From assembly GCF_014698505.1 (NCBI RefSeq), contig NZ_JACJTD010000006.1:1-64000 (forward strand): 64,000 nt of DNA, written 5' to 3'. The notes below the pieces were generated by a model that did no database searches, was not told the origin of the DNA, and worked only from the letters and a program-made list of their open reading frames with translations. This DNA comes from Nostoc foliaceum FACHB-393. GTDB taxonomy: Bacteria > Cyanobacteriota > Cyanobacteriia > Cyanobacteriales > Nostocaceae. Shown here one piece after another: positions 52,650 through 60,680 of this stretch (positions within the stretch are counted from its first letter, which is position 1; each line of letters opens with the position of its first letter). The position numbers and the translations under genes were made by a program.

Positions 52650-53732
52650 TTAACTTTTCGCTCCAGCCCTCAAAACTTCTTTAGCAACAATGCAGTCAAG
52701 TTGAATTTGTGTTTTCAGGGCTTCTAAAGAAGCAAATTTTTGTTCAGGGCGCAAAAATTTCACTAGTTCCACAGCCAGTTTTTTGCCATACAAATCACCA
52801 GACCAATCGAAAAGATGTACTTCAGCAGATGAATAGGTACCATTTACAGTTGGGCGGTTACCAATATTCATTACGCCTAAGATTTCACTAGGAGCGACAT
52901 CTGATGTTTCACTGAGAGTGAAAACGCGGACAGCATAGACTCCTTGGCGGGGCAAAAACTTTTCTTTTGGTAGTTGCAGGTTGGCGGTGGGAAAACCAAT
53001 TGTTCTGCCCAATTGTTGACCTTGAACGACAATACCAAAGAGAGTGTAGGGTCTTCCTAGTAGTAGATTTGCGTTTTCGATGTCGCCGTGCTCAAGGTTT
53101 TGGCGGATCAATGAAGTGCTAATGCGGGCATCCTGAGTCGGAGTAGTGCTGACGCAACTGCTTTGGGTGGGTGAGTCACCTGTATAAGTTTGTAAGGGAA
53201 CGATGGTAACGGGGATATTGTGCTTGGCGGCGATTAATTGCAAATCTTTAGCAGTACCACTGCGCTTTTCGCCAAAACAAAAATCCTGCCCGATGCTAAT
53301 TCGCTGGCATCGCAGTTGTTGCACAAGAATTTTTTCGACGAATTCTTCGGGGGTCAAAGCAGATAATTCTTTGTCAAAGGGTAGTAGTACTAGTTGTTCT
53401 ACCCCAAGCGATCGCAATTGTTGGACTTTTTCATCCAGTGGCGTTAACAAAGTCCGGGGCTGCCCCGTAAAAAATTCCTGTGGATGGGGGTCAAAGGTGA
53501 CTACTGTTGAGTAGGTATATTCTTGATTTGTCAGTTGTCCGTTGTTAGTAGTTAGTTGCGGACTACTGGCTACTGAGAACTGACCACCAGCGTGCAAGAC
53601 TGGTTGAATTACCCTTTGGTGACCAAGATGAACACCATCAAACTTGCCAAGGGCAACAGCAGTCGGCGTTAGTAGCCCTTCGCTCGAAGAAGCAACCCAC
53701 ACAGAACACCCATTTTGAGACAAATTTAGCAC
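52650..53732 (-). CDS. ribF: Bifunctional riboflavin kinase / FAD synthetase
   Basis: 360 residues, longer than the usual 305-320. Adenylyltransferase part: ALGKFDGVHLGHQRVI, VVTFDPHPQEFF and ISIGQDFCFGEKRSG. Kinase part: LGRTIGFPTANLQLP, VMNIGNRPTVNG and VHLFDWSGDLYG. It makes FMN and FAD from riboflavin. The extra length includes GGQFSVASSPQLTTNNGQL just before the TFDPHP motif, encoded by DNA (53525-53587) that resembles intergenic GTTAGT/CAGTT heptamer repeats, and a Ser/Thr-rich stretch before ISTSLIRQNLEHG. Confidence 0.95.
   Translation of the reverse strand: MLNLSQNGCSVWVASSSEGLLTPTAVALGKFDGVHLGHQRVIQPVLHAGGQFSVASSPQLTTNNGQLTNQEYTYSTVVTFDPHPQEFFTGQPRTLLTPLDEKVQQLRSLGVEQLVLLPFDKELSALTPEEFVEKILVQQLRCQRISIGQDFCFGEKRSGTAKDLQLIAAKHNIPVTIVPLQTYTGDSPTQSSCVSTTPTQDARISTSLIRQNLEHGDIENANLLLGRPYTLFGIVVQGQQLGRTIGFPTANLQLPKEKFLPRQGVYAVRVFTLSETSDVAPSEILGVMNIGNRPTVNGTYSSAEVHLFDWSGDLYGKKLAVELVKFLRPEQKFASLEALKTQIQLDCIVAKEVLRAGAKS
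53525..53587. repeat. STRR-like insert in the ribF coding region
   Basis: GTCAGTTGTCCGTTGTTAGT, followed by GTTAGTTGCGGACTACTGG and an inverse GAACTGAC. It encodes a Gln/Ser/Asn-rich stretch absent from typical RibF. Confidence 0.6.
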
Positions 53733-53760
53733 GTGGATTCTGAAATTTTAGGTTTATTTT

Positions 53761-54185
53761 AGCTATCAGCAGGAAGCTACCTTATGGTAAACCGCCTTGA
53801 GGAGGACATTCACCAACTGCCCATGAGGTCTTGTGCAATCAGCCAGGGTGTTGATGTCACACCTTTTAGCTATCAGCCAAAAGCCTAACTCACGGTAAGT
53901 CGCCCAAGATGGGATCTTGTGCAATTAGCTTGATAGCTAATTGCTAAGTCCAGATAACCGCAAATACCAGAGCTAAAAAGGCTCTAGTTTCGTGTTGAGG
54001 CTGCAAAGAAGGTTTTACCCGACCATCTCACCCCAAGAGAGGGTATTTGTGGGTGTCTAGGCTGTGTTGGTGAATCTATAAAGTATGTCCTCCTGTTGTC
54101 GCCCTTATCCTGTGGCGCTCTGACAACTCTGGGCAGCGCTGTCTCACCGTGCAGCCACAGGTACGCTCTCGCGCTGAAAGCTTCT
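53761..54185. ncRNA. Probable structured RNA of unknown class (strand undecided)
   Basis: No ORF, yet the sequence is packed with perfect pairings. Long-range: GGAGGACAT (53801-53809) with ATGTCCTCC (54085-54093), continued by ATTCACCAAC (53808-53817) with GTTGGTGAAT (54066-54075). Local hairpins: CAAGAT/ATCTTG (53904-53918), GCAATTAGCT/AGCTAATTGC (53921-53944), AGAGC/GCTCT (53969-53985), TACCC..TCTC/GAGA..GGGTA (54016-54045) and CCTGTGGC/GCCACAGG (54109-54161). The 5' part on the plus strand is a degenerate duplication, TTAGCTATCAGC...GGTAA..CGCC twice. It is not tmRNA, SRP RNA or RNase P by motif. An IscB/IsrB-type omega RNA (HEARO) was considered because such RNAs are common in cyanobacteria, but no protein gene accompanies it. 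Confidence 0.45.
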
Positions 54186-54231
54186 GATCACCAATCTAAT
54201 CTAAAATCTACAATTCCTCCGATCGCAATCT

Positions 54232-55128
54232 TTAAGTAGAAAATTTACTAACAGGAAAAGATTCTGATAAGGAAACTGAGGTGGGAACCTGAAGTACCAT
54301 TCCTTCCCGTGCCATAATAGCACCTGGAAATTTCTCAGATGCTTGTTTCCCGACACGATCCAAAAAGTCGTCATTGTGCGCGGGGTCGTGGTGATAAATC
54401 ACCAGAGTTTTGACGTTAGCAGCTTGTGCCACTTTCGCTGCTTCTTGCCAAGTAGAATGTCCCCAGCCAATTTTTGGGGTTTTTGAGCAATGATATTCTT
54501 CGTCTGTGTATGTGGAATCGTAAATCAGAATGTCAGCATTACGAGCTAGCCACAGCACATTATCATCGAGTCGGTCAGGAAAATGTTCTGTATCGGTGAT
54601 ATAAGCAGCAGCACCACCACGCCAGTTGACGCGGTATCCTACGGCTTCACCTGGATGGTTTAAAGGTGCTGTTTCTACAGTAACGTCATCAATGTGGATT
54701 GGTTGCCCCGGTCGAATGTCGTAGAACTTTAAATTGGCTTGCATAATCTGCAAGGGTACGGGAAAGTTCGGGTGTAACATTTGATCATTGAGGCGCTGTT
54801 CTATGGTAGAACCATCAGGTGCGATCGCGCCGTAAATATGAAAGTCATTCCCCTTCACAAATCCTGGGCTAAAGAAGGGAAAACCCTGCATATGATCCCA
54901 GTGAGAGTGGGTAAAAAATATATGAGCTTCTAACGGCATTTGGCGCAACAAAGATTGCCCCAAAACATGTAGTCCCGTGCCTGCGTCGAAAATTAAGCGT
55001 TTATCGCCCGCTTGCATTGATATGCAAGGGGTATTACCGCCGTAACGAACGGTGTGTGGCCCTGGACTGGGGATGCTGCCGCGAACGCCCCAAAATTGTA
55101 CGGTAAATTGGTTCTCTATCCTAGACAT
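54232..55128 (-). CDS. Metallo-beta-lactamase-fold hydrolase
   Basis: 298 residues. Metal site motif FFTHSHWDHMQGF near 75-85, a later H in APLNHPGEAVGYRV, and YITDTEHFPDRLDDNVL (Asp bridge) and IYHHDPAHNDDF at the C-terminus. It belongs to the phosphodiesterase/RNase Z-like side of the fold (FWGVRGSIPSPGPHTVRYGGNT), often annotated as PDE or PhnP-like. Substrate unknown. Upstream gap to surE copy 2 (55129-55415) has no gene. Confidence 0.9.
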   Translation of the reverse strand: MSRIENQFTVQFWGVRGSIPSPGPHTVRYGGNTPCISMQAGDKRLIFDAGTGLHVLGQSLLRQMPLEAHIFFTHSHWDHMQGFPFFSPGFVKGNDFHIYGAIAPDGSTIEQRLNDQMLHPNFPVPLQIMQANLKFYDIRPGQPIHIDDVTVETAPLNHPGEAVGYRVNWRGGAAAYITDTEHFPDRLDDNVLWLARNADILIYDSTYTDEEYHCSKTPKIGWGHSTWQEAAKVAQAANVKTLVIYHHDPAHNDDFLDRVGKQASEKFPGAIMAREGMVLQVPTSVSLSESFPVSKFST

Positions 55129-55415
55129 GGGTGTTGCTTGCTGGACTGAGCGGGCGATAATTGGAAGAATTGTTACTTACTTTGTCTAAGTTTATGCTGC
55201 CTCACCAATTTTGCTAGAGGGAGGATTTCTTGGTAAAACAGCATACCCTGTTTCTAGCTGATTGTGTAAATGTGGATGAGATACTATCCAGTAGAATTTT
55301 CCAGCTTTTGGGGTATATGTGTATCAGTTATTTCAAGAGTGCCCCTACGTTATAGCCTACATTTTTCTCAAATGCATTTGAATAACTCTACTTTTATCCT
55401 GATAAATCAAATGAT

Positions 55416-56219
55416 TCACTGAAAATTGAATTCCCACTCAGATAATTTATCTAGTCCAGTTGCGTAAGTAAGATTGTATTGCAAAGGAGTTATACTGATG
55501 TAGTTTTTACGTACAACATGCACATCTAACGGTACATTTTGCGGCAGATTTGATCCGGTTGGGGGTTCTACATCCTCAATTACCTCTCCGGTTAACCAGT
55601 AGTACGTTTTTCCACGAGGATCAACTCGTTTATCAAACACATCAATGTAATGCCGTAGGCCTTGACGGGTAAGAGTAACTCCGGCAATTTCTTCCCATTT
55701 GACCGCAGGAATATTGACGTTGAGCAACATTAAATCTGGCAGCGGTTTTTGGGCTAACTGGTCTACGAGAACTGTGGCAAACTTAGCAGCAGCTTGAAAG
55801 TCTTTACATGTGTGACTTATCAGACTCAGCGCTACACTGGGAATGCCTTCAATTAGACCTTCCATTGCCGCAGAAACGGTGCCAGAATACAGAATTTCAG
55901 TTCCCAAATTCGCACCTTGATTAATACCAGAGAGAACCAAATCTGGGGGAGTTTCCAGCAAAGCCCACAGCGCCAATTTGACGCAATCTGAAGGCGTACC
56001 ATCGCAAGCCCAAGCTTTGATAGCAGGATGAAAAATCCCTTCAACAATTTCGGCGCGAATGGGTTGGTGTAAAGTTAACCCGTGTCCAGTTGCCGATCGC
56101 TCTCGATCTGGGCAAACTACACTCACATCATGGCCTGCCTCTGCCAAGTAGTTGGCTAAGGTACGAATCCCCAAGGCAGAAATCCCGTCATCGTTGCTAA
56201 TTAATAATTTCATAGTCAT
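55416..56219 (-). CDS. surE: 5'/3'-nucleotidase SurE (copy 2)
   Basis: 267 residues (start ATG 56219, or 56213). [19 protein letters not shown] holds the metal-binding NDDG; further motifs are [35 protein letters not shown] and [26 protein letters not shown]. This is the more standard SurE of the two in the window. It removes phosphate from nucleoside monophosphates. It lies 338 bases from the divergent pheS. Confidence 0.96.
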   Translation of the reverse strand: MTMKLLISNDDGISALGIRTLANYLAEAGHDVSVVCPDRERSATGHGLTLHQPIRAEIVEGIFHPAIKAWACDGTPSDCVKLALWALLETPPDLVLSGINQGANLGTEILYSGTVSAAMEGLIEGIPSVALSLISHTCKDFQAAAKFATVLVDQLAQKPLPDLMLLNVNIPAVKWEEIAGVTLTRQGLRHYIDVFDKRVDPRGKTYYWLTGEVIEDVEPPTGSNLPQNVPLDVHVVRKNYISITPLQYNLTYATGLDKLSEWEFNFQ

Positions 56220-56262
56220 TGGTCATTCGTTATTAGTTATTAGTTGTTTGTTATTAGCCATT
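56220..56262. repeat. STRR-like TTATTAGT heptamers upstream of surE copy 2
   Basis: CATTGGTCATTCGTTATTAG, TTATTAGTTG... degenerate heptamers abutting the start codon region of surE. Confidence 0.65.
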
Positions 56263-56307
56263 TGTCAATGTCTGAGGTCACAAGCAGCAAAAAAATATTT
56301 ATACTCA

Positions 56308-56411
56308 CTTGTACACTGTGGCAAAAGTTTGACTACCTTTAAGACAAGTTGCTCAATCCCCAAGTCTTGTTAATTGAGATGTTAGCTGGATTGACGCGCC
56401 CACTGTACTAG
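56308..56411. mobile_element. MITE-like element, copy 2 (104 bp)
   Basis: Begins CTTGTACACTGTGGCA and ends GCGCCCACTGTACTAG, imperfect inverted termini, and matches 34491-34595 through the interior at the same spacing. No ORF. Confidence 0.7.
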
Positions 56412-56518
56412 CCCAATCTTCTCTAACTAATAAACAGAGGTTTGGTTTTGACCCTCACCTTTAGCTAATATTAATGGCATGGCTCTAAGTTGATTTATCG
56501 ACCAGTTCACAGCTTTTG

Positions 56519-56558
56519 ACTATAGACTAATGACTAATGACCAATGACTAATAACTAA
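56519..56558. repeat. STRR: degenerate ACTAATG heptamers before pheS
   Basis: ACTAATGACTAATGACCAAT then GACTAATAACTAATGACT; the final unit supplies the pheS ATG (56558). No Shine-Dalgarno sequence is evident. Confidence 0.75.
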
Positions 56559-57550
56559 TGACTAGCAATTTAGAAGCTCAACTTTTAGCACTGCGGCAGG
56601 AAGGAGAAAAAGCGATCGCAGCCGCCGACACCCTAGAACGTCTGGAAGAACTCAGAGTTAACTATCTGGGTAAAAAAGGCGAGCTGGGGGCACTGTTGCG
56701 AAGTATGGGGCAGATGAGTGCAGAGGAACGACCAAAAATTGGAGCGATCGCAAATACAGTCAAAGAGTCCCTGCAAACTAGTCTAGACCAGCAACGCGTC
56801 GCCCTGGAATCCGCACAAATTCAGCTACAGCTAGAGGCGGAAACTCTGGATGTAACTATGCCAGGAATTTACAGTCCCCAAGGTCGCATTCATCCCCTCA
56901 ACGGCATTATCGATCGGGCACTGGATATCTTTGTTGGTATGGGTTACACCGTGGCTCAAGGGCCAGAGATGGAAACAGATTATTATAATTTTGAGGCTTT
57001 GAATACTCCGCCTGATCACCCCGCCCGTGATATGCAGGATACCTTCTACCTGCCAGATGGGAATCTTCTACGGACTCATACCTCGTCAGTACAAATTCGT
57101 TATATGGAAAGAGAAGAACCACCGATTCGGGTTGTTGCTCCAGGGCGAGTTTATCGGCGAGATAATGTAGACGCGACTCATTCAGCAGTATTCCATCAAA
57201 TAGAACTTTTAGCCATTGACGAAGGACTAACTTTTACAGACCTAAAAGGCACAATTAAGGTATTTTTACAAGCAATATTTGGTGATTTGCCAATTCGCTT
57301 CCGCGCCAGTTATTTCCCCTTTACTGAACCCTCAGCTGAGGTAGATTTGCAGTGGAATGGACGCTGGCTGGAGGTGATGGGCTGCGGTATGGTCGATCCA
57401 AATGTACTTAAGTCTGTGGGTTATGACCCAGAAGTTTATACAGGGTTTGCTGCCGGTTTTGGTGTAGAACGATTTGCAATGGTGTTACACCAAATCGATG
57501 ATATTCGTCGGTTGTATGCTAGCGATTTGCGGTTTTTGCAGCAATTTTAG
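56558..57550 (+). CDS. pheS: Phenylalanyl-tRNA synthetase alpha subunit
   Basis: 330 residues, class II synthetase. N-terminal coiled-coil arm ([23 protein letters not shown]), then motif 1/2 region [38 protein letters not shown] and [16 protein letters not shown]; motif 3 appears in [14 protein letters not shown]. It forms an alpha2-beta2 enzyme with PheT, which is not adjacent. It charges tRNA-Phe in the cytoplasm. The toxin-antitoxin pair follows after 44 bases. Confidence 0.97.
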   Translation: MTSNLEAQLLALRQEGEKAIAAADTLERLEELRVNYLGKKGELGALLRSMGQMSAEERPKIGAIANTVKESLQTSLDQQRVALESAQIQLQLEAETLDVTMPGIYSPQGRIHPLNGIIDRALDIFVGMGYTVAQGPEMETDYYNFEALNTPPDHPARDMQDTFYLPDGNLLRTHTSSVQIRYMEREEPPIRVVAPGRVYRRDNVDATHSAVFHQIELLAIDEGLTFTDLKGTIKVFLQAIFGDLPIRFRASYFPFTEPSAEVDLQWNGRWLEVMGCGMVDPNVLKSVGYDPEVYTGFAAGFGVERFAMVLHQIDDIRRLYASDLRFLQQF

Positions 57551-57594
57551 GCATGCGTAATAGTTATGTACTGCAAGCAAGGTAAAAATAAATA

Positions 57595-57810
57595 ATGACC
57601 CCAGTTTCCAGGTTAGATCAAGTTCTAGAAAGCATCGAAGACTTATCAGTAGATGAACAAGAAACACTAATTGATCTGATACGTCATCGACTGGCAGAAC
57701 GGCGGCGTTCTGAAATTGCTCGTAATATAGTTCAAGCACAAGTAGAATACCAGTCGGGTAAAGTGTTCCGTGGAACTGTTACTCAAATGATGGATGAGTT
57801 ACGCAAGTGA
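57595..57810 (+). CDS. Antitoxin of a RelE-type module
   Basis: 71 residues. LDQVLESIEDLSVDEQETLIDLI then an arginine-rich stretch (HRLAERRRSEIARNI) and FRGTVTQMMDELRK. It resembles the antitoxin found next to RelE/YafQ-type toxins in cyanobacteria, where the C-terminus wraps the toxin. It overlaps the toxin start by four bases (GTGA), the usual coupling. Confidence 0.85.
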   Translation: MTPVSRLDQVLESIEDLSVDEQETLIDLIRHRLAERRRSEIARNIVQAQVEYQSGKVFRGTVTQMMDELRK

Positions 57811-58091
57811 TAACTGTAGTTCTGGCATCATCATTTAAACGAGCATTTAAGCGATTGGTACGACGACAGCCAGAATTACAAGAGCGAATTGAAGAGCGGT
57901 TAGCATTACTAACCGCCGATCCATTTGATCCATTGTTGCAGACCCATAAACTAAAAGGCAAACTGTCTGGAGCTTGGGCGTGTTCAGTGGACTATGATTG
58001 TCGCATTGTCTTTAACTTCGTGCAAAATATAGAATCTGGTGAAGAAGAAATTTTGCTAATTGATATCGGCACTCATGATGAAGTGTACTGA
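57807..58091 (+). CDS. RelE/YafQ-type mRNA interferase toxin
   Basis: 94 residues, GTG start. The RelE-fold signature is clear: SSFKRAFKRLVRRQPELQERI, HKLKGKLSGAWACSVDYDCRIVF and the C-terminal EEILLIDIGTHDEVY. Such toxins cut mRNA on the ribosome when the antitoxin is lost. The pair sits between pheS and chrA and may act as a stability or phage-defence module. Confidence 0.9.
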   Translation: MITVVLASSFKRAFKRLVRRQPELQERIEERLALLTADPFDPLLQTHKLKGKLSGAWACSVDYDCRIVFNFVQNIESGEEEILLIDIGTHDEVY

Positions 58092-58277
58092 ATTGTAGGT
58101 GCTGTTGAAGAAACCAGATTTGCAGGAAATAGTGCGATCGCTTCTACTATTTTCCCAGATTTACACCGCACAGCAATTACTCCAAGCCGGAGAAAGGAAC
58201 ACACCCAGCAAGGCAAAAGTAAAAAGTTAAAATTCACTCATCAAAAAAGGTTTATAACTACTTTTGTATCGCTATCT

Positions 58278-59492
58278 TTAGCCAAAAAATATGTGTGAAG
58301 CCAATCCAATAGCTCCTCCTGCTAGCACTAACCAAGCTGAATTAATTTTAAATCTAAACACAGCGATCGCACTCAAAACTACCATAATAATTGTTAACCA
58401 ATCTACCAGTGCAGCTCGTCCTAATGTGTAGGTAACTCCTGCCATTAATCCTAAAGAAGCCGCATTCACACCATCCAGAAATCCACTTGCCCAGGAAGAT
58501 TGACGCAATTTAGGAACCCAAGGATTAACCACCAACACCAGCACAAAAGCTGGCAAGAAAATGCCGATTGTACCAGCGATCGCTCCGGTATTTCCTGCTA
58601 GCAAATACCCAATAAATGTTGCAGTGGTGAAAACAGGGCCCGGTGTAAACTGCCCGATCGCTACGGCATCTAAAAGCTGTTGTGATGTGAGCCACTGGTT
58701 GCGCTCGACTAAATCTCGTTGCAGAAATGCCAGCAATACATAACCACTACCATAGAGAACACATCCAATTTTGAGAAAAAATACAAAGACGTTAATCCAA
58801 CTGACTGATGTAACTGCTGCTGTTGTACTCCCAACCTGCGCCAGAATACCTGAAATAGGTAACAGGAATGCTCCGCTTGTATGTCCTCTGGCTTGCCAAT
58901 TCTTGAGTAGCATTACAGCGATACCTAGTAATATCAGCACCAAAATTTCATTCAAGCCAGCTAAGTACGCTATAATAGCTGCCACCCCGGCAATAATTGT
59001 CGGCATGTCTTTGGCTGCCTTTTTCCCCAAATTCCACACAGCCTGAATCACGATCGCAATAATTACAGGTTTAATTCCATAGAGCAGCCATTCTACCTGG
59101 GGAACTGTTTGATAACGAGCATAAATGGCGGCTAATGCCCAAACAATCAACATCGCAGGTAGAATAAAGCAGCTACCCGCAACCAGTAAACCACGCCATC
59201 CGGCTCGTTCGTAGCCAATGTGAATGGCTAATTCCGTCGAGTTGGGGCCTGGAATCAAATTCGTAATTCCCAGTAAATCTAGCAGTTTCTCCCGGCTCAT
59301 CCACTGACGGCGATTCACCACTTCATTGTCCATCATGGCGATGTGGGCAGCAGGCCCACCAAAAGCGATCGCCCCCAATCGCAAAAACACCGCCGCCAGT
59401 TCTGTTAATCGCTGCTTTTGTTGTTTGGGAGTCAGAGCATTATAGGAAATCACTTCTTGCTCTTTCTGGATATCCTCAGCTTCTTGCGTCAC
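58278..59492 (-). CDS. chrA: Chromate transporter ChrA
   Basis: 404 residues, two homologous CHR halves with about twelve membrane helices. First half: FGGPAAHIAMMDNEVV, GPNSTELAIHIGYERAG. Second half: YGSGYVLLAFLQRDLVE, QFTPGPVFTTATFIGYLLAG. It exports chromate across the inner membrane. The neighbours, a DUF442 protein (divergent) and a PadR regulator, suggest a small chromate or sulfur-stress cluster. Confidence 0.95.
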   Translation of the reverse strand: MTQEAEDIQKEQEVISYNALTPKQQKQRLTELAAVFLRLGAIAFGGPAAHIAMMDNEVVNRRQWMSREKLLDLLGITNLIPGPNSTELAIHIGYERAGWRGLLVAGSCFILPAMLIVWALAAIYARYQTVPQVEWLLYGIKPVIIAIVIQAVWNLGKKAAKDMPTIIAGVAAIIAYLAGLNEILVLILLGIAVMLLKNWQARGHTSGAFLLPISGILAQVGSTTAAVTSVSWINVFVFFLKIGCVLYGSGYVLLAFLQRDLVERNQWLTSQQLLDAVAIGQFTPGPVFTTATFIGYLLAGNTGAIAGTIGIFLPAFVLVLVVNPWVPKLRQSSWASGFLDGVNAASLGLMAGVTYTLGRAALVDWLTIIMVVLSAIAVFRFKINSAWLVLAGGAIGLASHIFFG

Positions 59493-59633
59493 TATAGTTT
59501 TCCTGATTAATTATCATGACAAAATCAGGATATCGAATTTCGATAACGAAAATCTATATAATTAGAAATTAATTTATGATACTATGCCATTGACTAAAAA
59601 ACACGGTAATGCAATCGAGATTGCGGAGTATAT

Positions 59634-60059
59634 ATGAGTAATGTCAAGAAAGTGAGCGATGAGTTTTCGGCAGGTGGACAGCCAACCCCAGAGACACTAA
59701 AACAGCTTGCTGATGAAGGATATAAGTCTGTGGTGAATCTGCGATCGCCCAATGAGGTTGGAGCGTTAGCAGACGAACAGCAACAAGCAAAAGCCGCAGG
59801 TCTTGAATATGTCAATGTTCCACTCAATTCAACTTCAGCCAACGACAACTTGACTGCAACAGTTCTCTCAGAACTAGAAAAATTGCCGACTCCTGTATAT
59901 TTTCATTGTGGTGTAGGTGGACGAGCCAGCGCCTTAGCGCTCATTGCCTTTGCAACCCATCAAAAGTTGAACCGTGAACAGGTTTTGGCAAGAGCAAAGG
60001 AACTTGATATCAACCTAAACCAACCTCATCTCCAGAAGTTTTTAGAAAGCCTATCGTGA
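59634..60059 (+). CDS. DUF442 / beta-lactamase-hydrolase-like phosphatase-fold protein
   Basis: 141 residues. KKVSDEFSAGGQPTPETLKQLADEG and VVNLRSPNEVG are the family start; the active-site loop is FHCGVGGRASALAL (Cys-x4-Arg) near residue 91. The BLH/DUF442 family is a branch of the cysteine phosphatase/rhodanese-like fold with roles in sulfur or phosphate chemistry. A good GGAG lies nine bases before the ATG. Divergent from chrA, so a shared regulatory region is likely. Confidence 0.87.
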   Translation: MSNVKKVSDEFSAGGQPTPETLKQLADEGYKSVVNLRSPNEVGALADEQQQAKAAGLEYVNVPLNSTSANDNLTATVLSELEKLPTPVYFHCGVGGRASALALIAFATHQKLNREQVLARAKELDINLNQPHLQKFLESLS

Positions 60060-60079
60060 CTAGTGGTGAGTTGAAGTTA

Positions 60080-60105
60080 TAGAGACGCGATTAATCGCGT
60101 CTGTA
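60080..60105. repeat. Palindromic AGAGACGCGATTAATCGCGTCT repeat
   Basis: Near-perfect copy of the dispersed GAGACGCGATT/AATCGCGTCTC palindrome, followed by GAGTTAAGAGTTAGGAGTT heptamers (60112-60140). It lies between convergent genes and may end both. Confidence 0.75.
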
Positions 60106-60171
60106 CTGAATTATGAGTTAAGAGTTAGGAGTTAAAAGTTTTCCCCAATCTGCCCTACTCCCTACTCACCA

Positions 60172-60495
60172 CTATTTCTCGAACAATTCGCCAAATAATT
60201 CCCGTACCTTTTCTTTTGCGTCTTCTAGAGTCATTTTTCCTAAATCGGTAGCCCGATATAGTCGTCGGCTCTGCCGCCCCGATCTCTCCTCAACAGAATA
60301 TAGATATCCCTTGCGCTCCATATCATGCAGCATTGGATAGAGTGTTCCAGCACTGAGTTTATAGCCGTGACGTGCCAGTTCTTCAATAATACCTAGCCCA
60401 AAAATTTGCTCCTGAACTGCATGATGCAGAATGTGAAGCCGAATCAAGCTTGAGTAGAATTCTCTTCCATCCATTGGGCAAGGCTTTTGCGACAC
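60172..60495 (-). CDS. PadR-family transcriptional regulator
   Basis: 107 residues, GTG start at 60495 (an ATG seven codons in also possible). Winged-helix signature: LHILHHAVQEQIFGLGIIEEL, SAGTLYPMLHDMERKGYLY and RRLYRATDLGKMTLEDAKEKV. PadR proteins repress genes for phenolic-acid or metal stress. The N-terminal CPMDGREFY contains a Cys that may sense metals. Its closeness to chrA and DUF442 suggests control of those genes; that is inference. Confidence 0.92.
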   Translation of the reverse strand: MSQKPCPMDGREFYSSLIRLHILHHAVQEQIFGLGIIEELARHGYKLSAGTLYPMLHDMERKGYLYSVEERSGRQSRRLYRATDLGKMTLEDAKEKVRELFGELFEK

Positions 60496-60680
60496 TTAGA
60501 ATTTCATTTTCCCTTATATCGCACTGGTTCAAATCTACCGCCTAAATATTTGGCGAGAAATTCTTATGCGATCGCATCCCTCGCTCAAAACATTTTCTAA
60601 TATGACAAACCAGCCTGCTACTGACCAATTTAAAATATTAAGGTGGTCAGTAAATTACACTAACCACCATGCGTGAGACT

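Noticed and set aside
53761-54185. tmRNA, SRP RNA or group II intron
   Set aside because: No tRNA-like 3' end or tag ORF, no conserved SRP loop and no recognisable domain V hairpin on either strand; left as an unassigned structured RNA.
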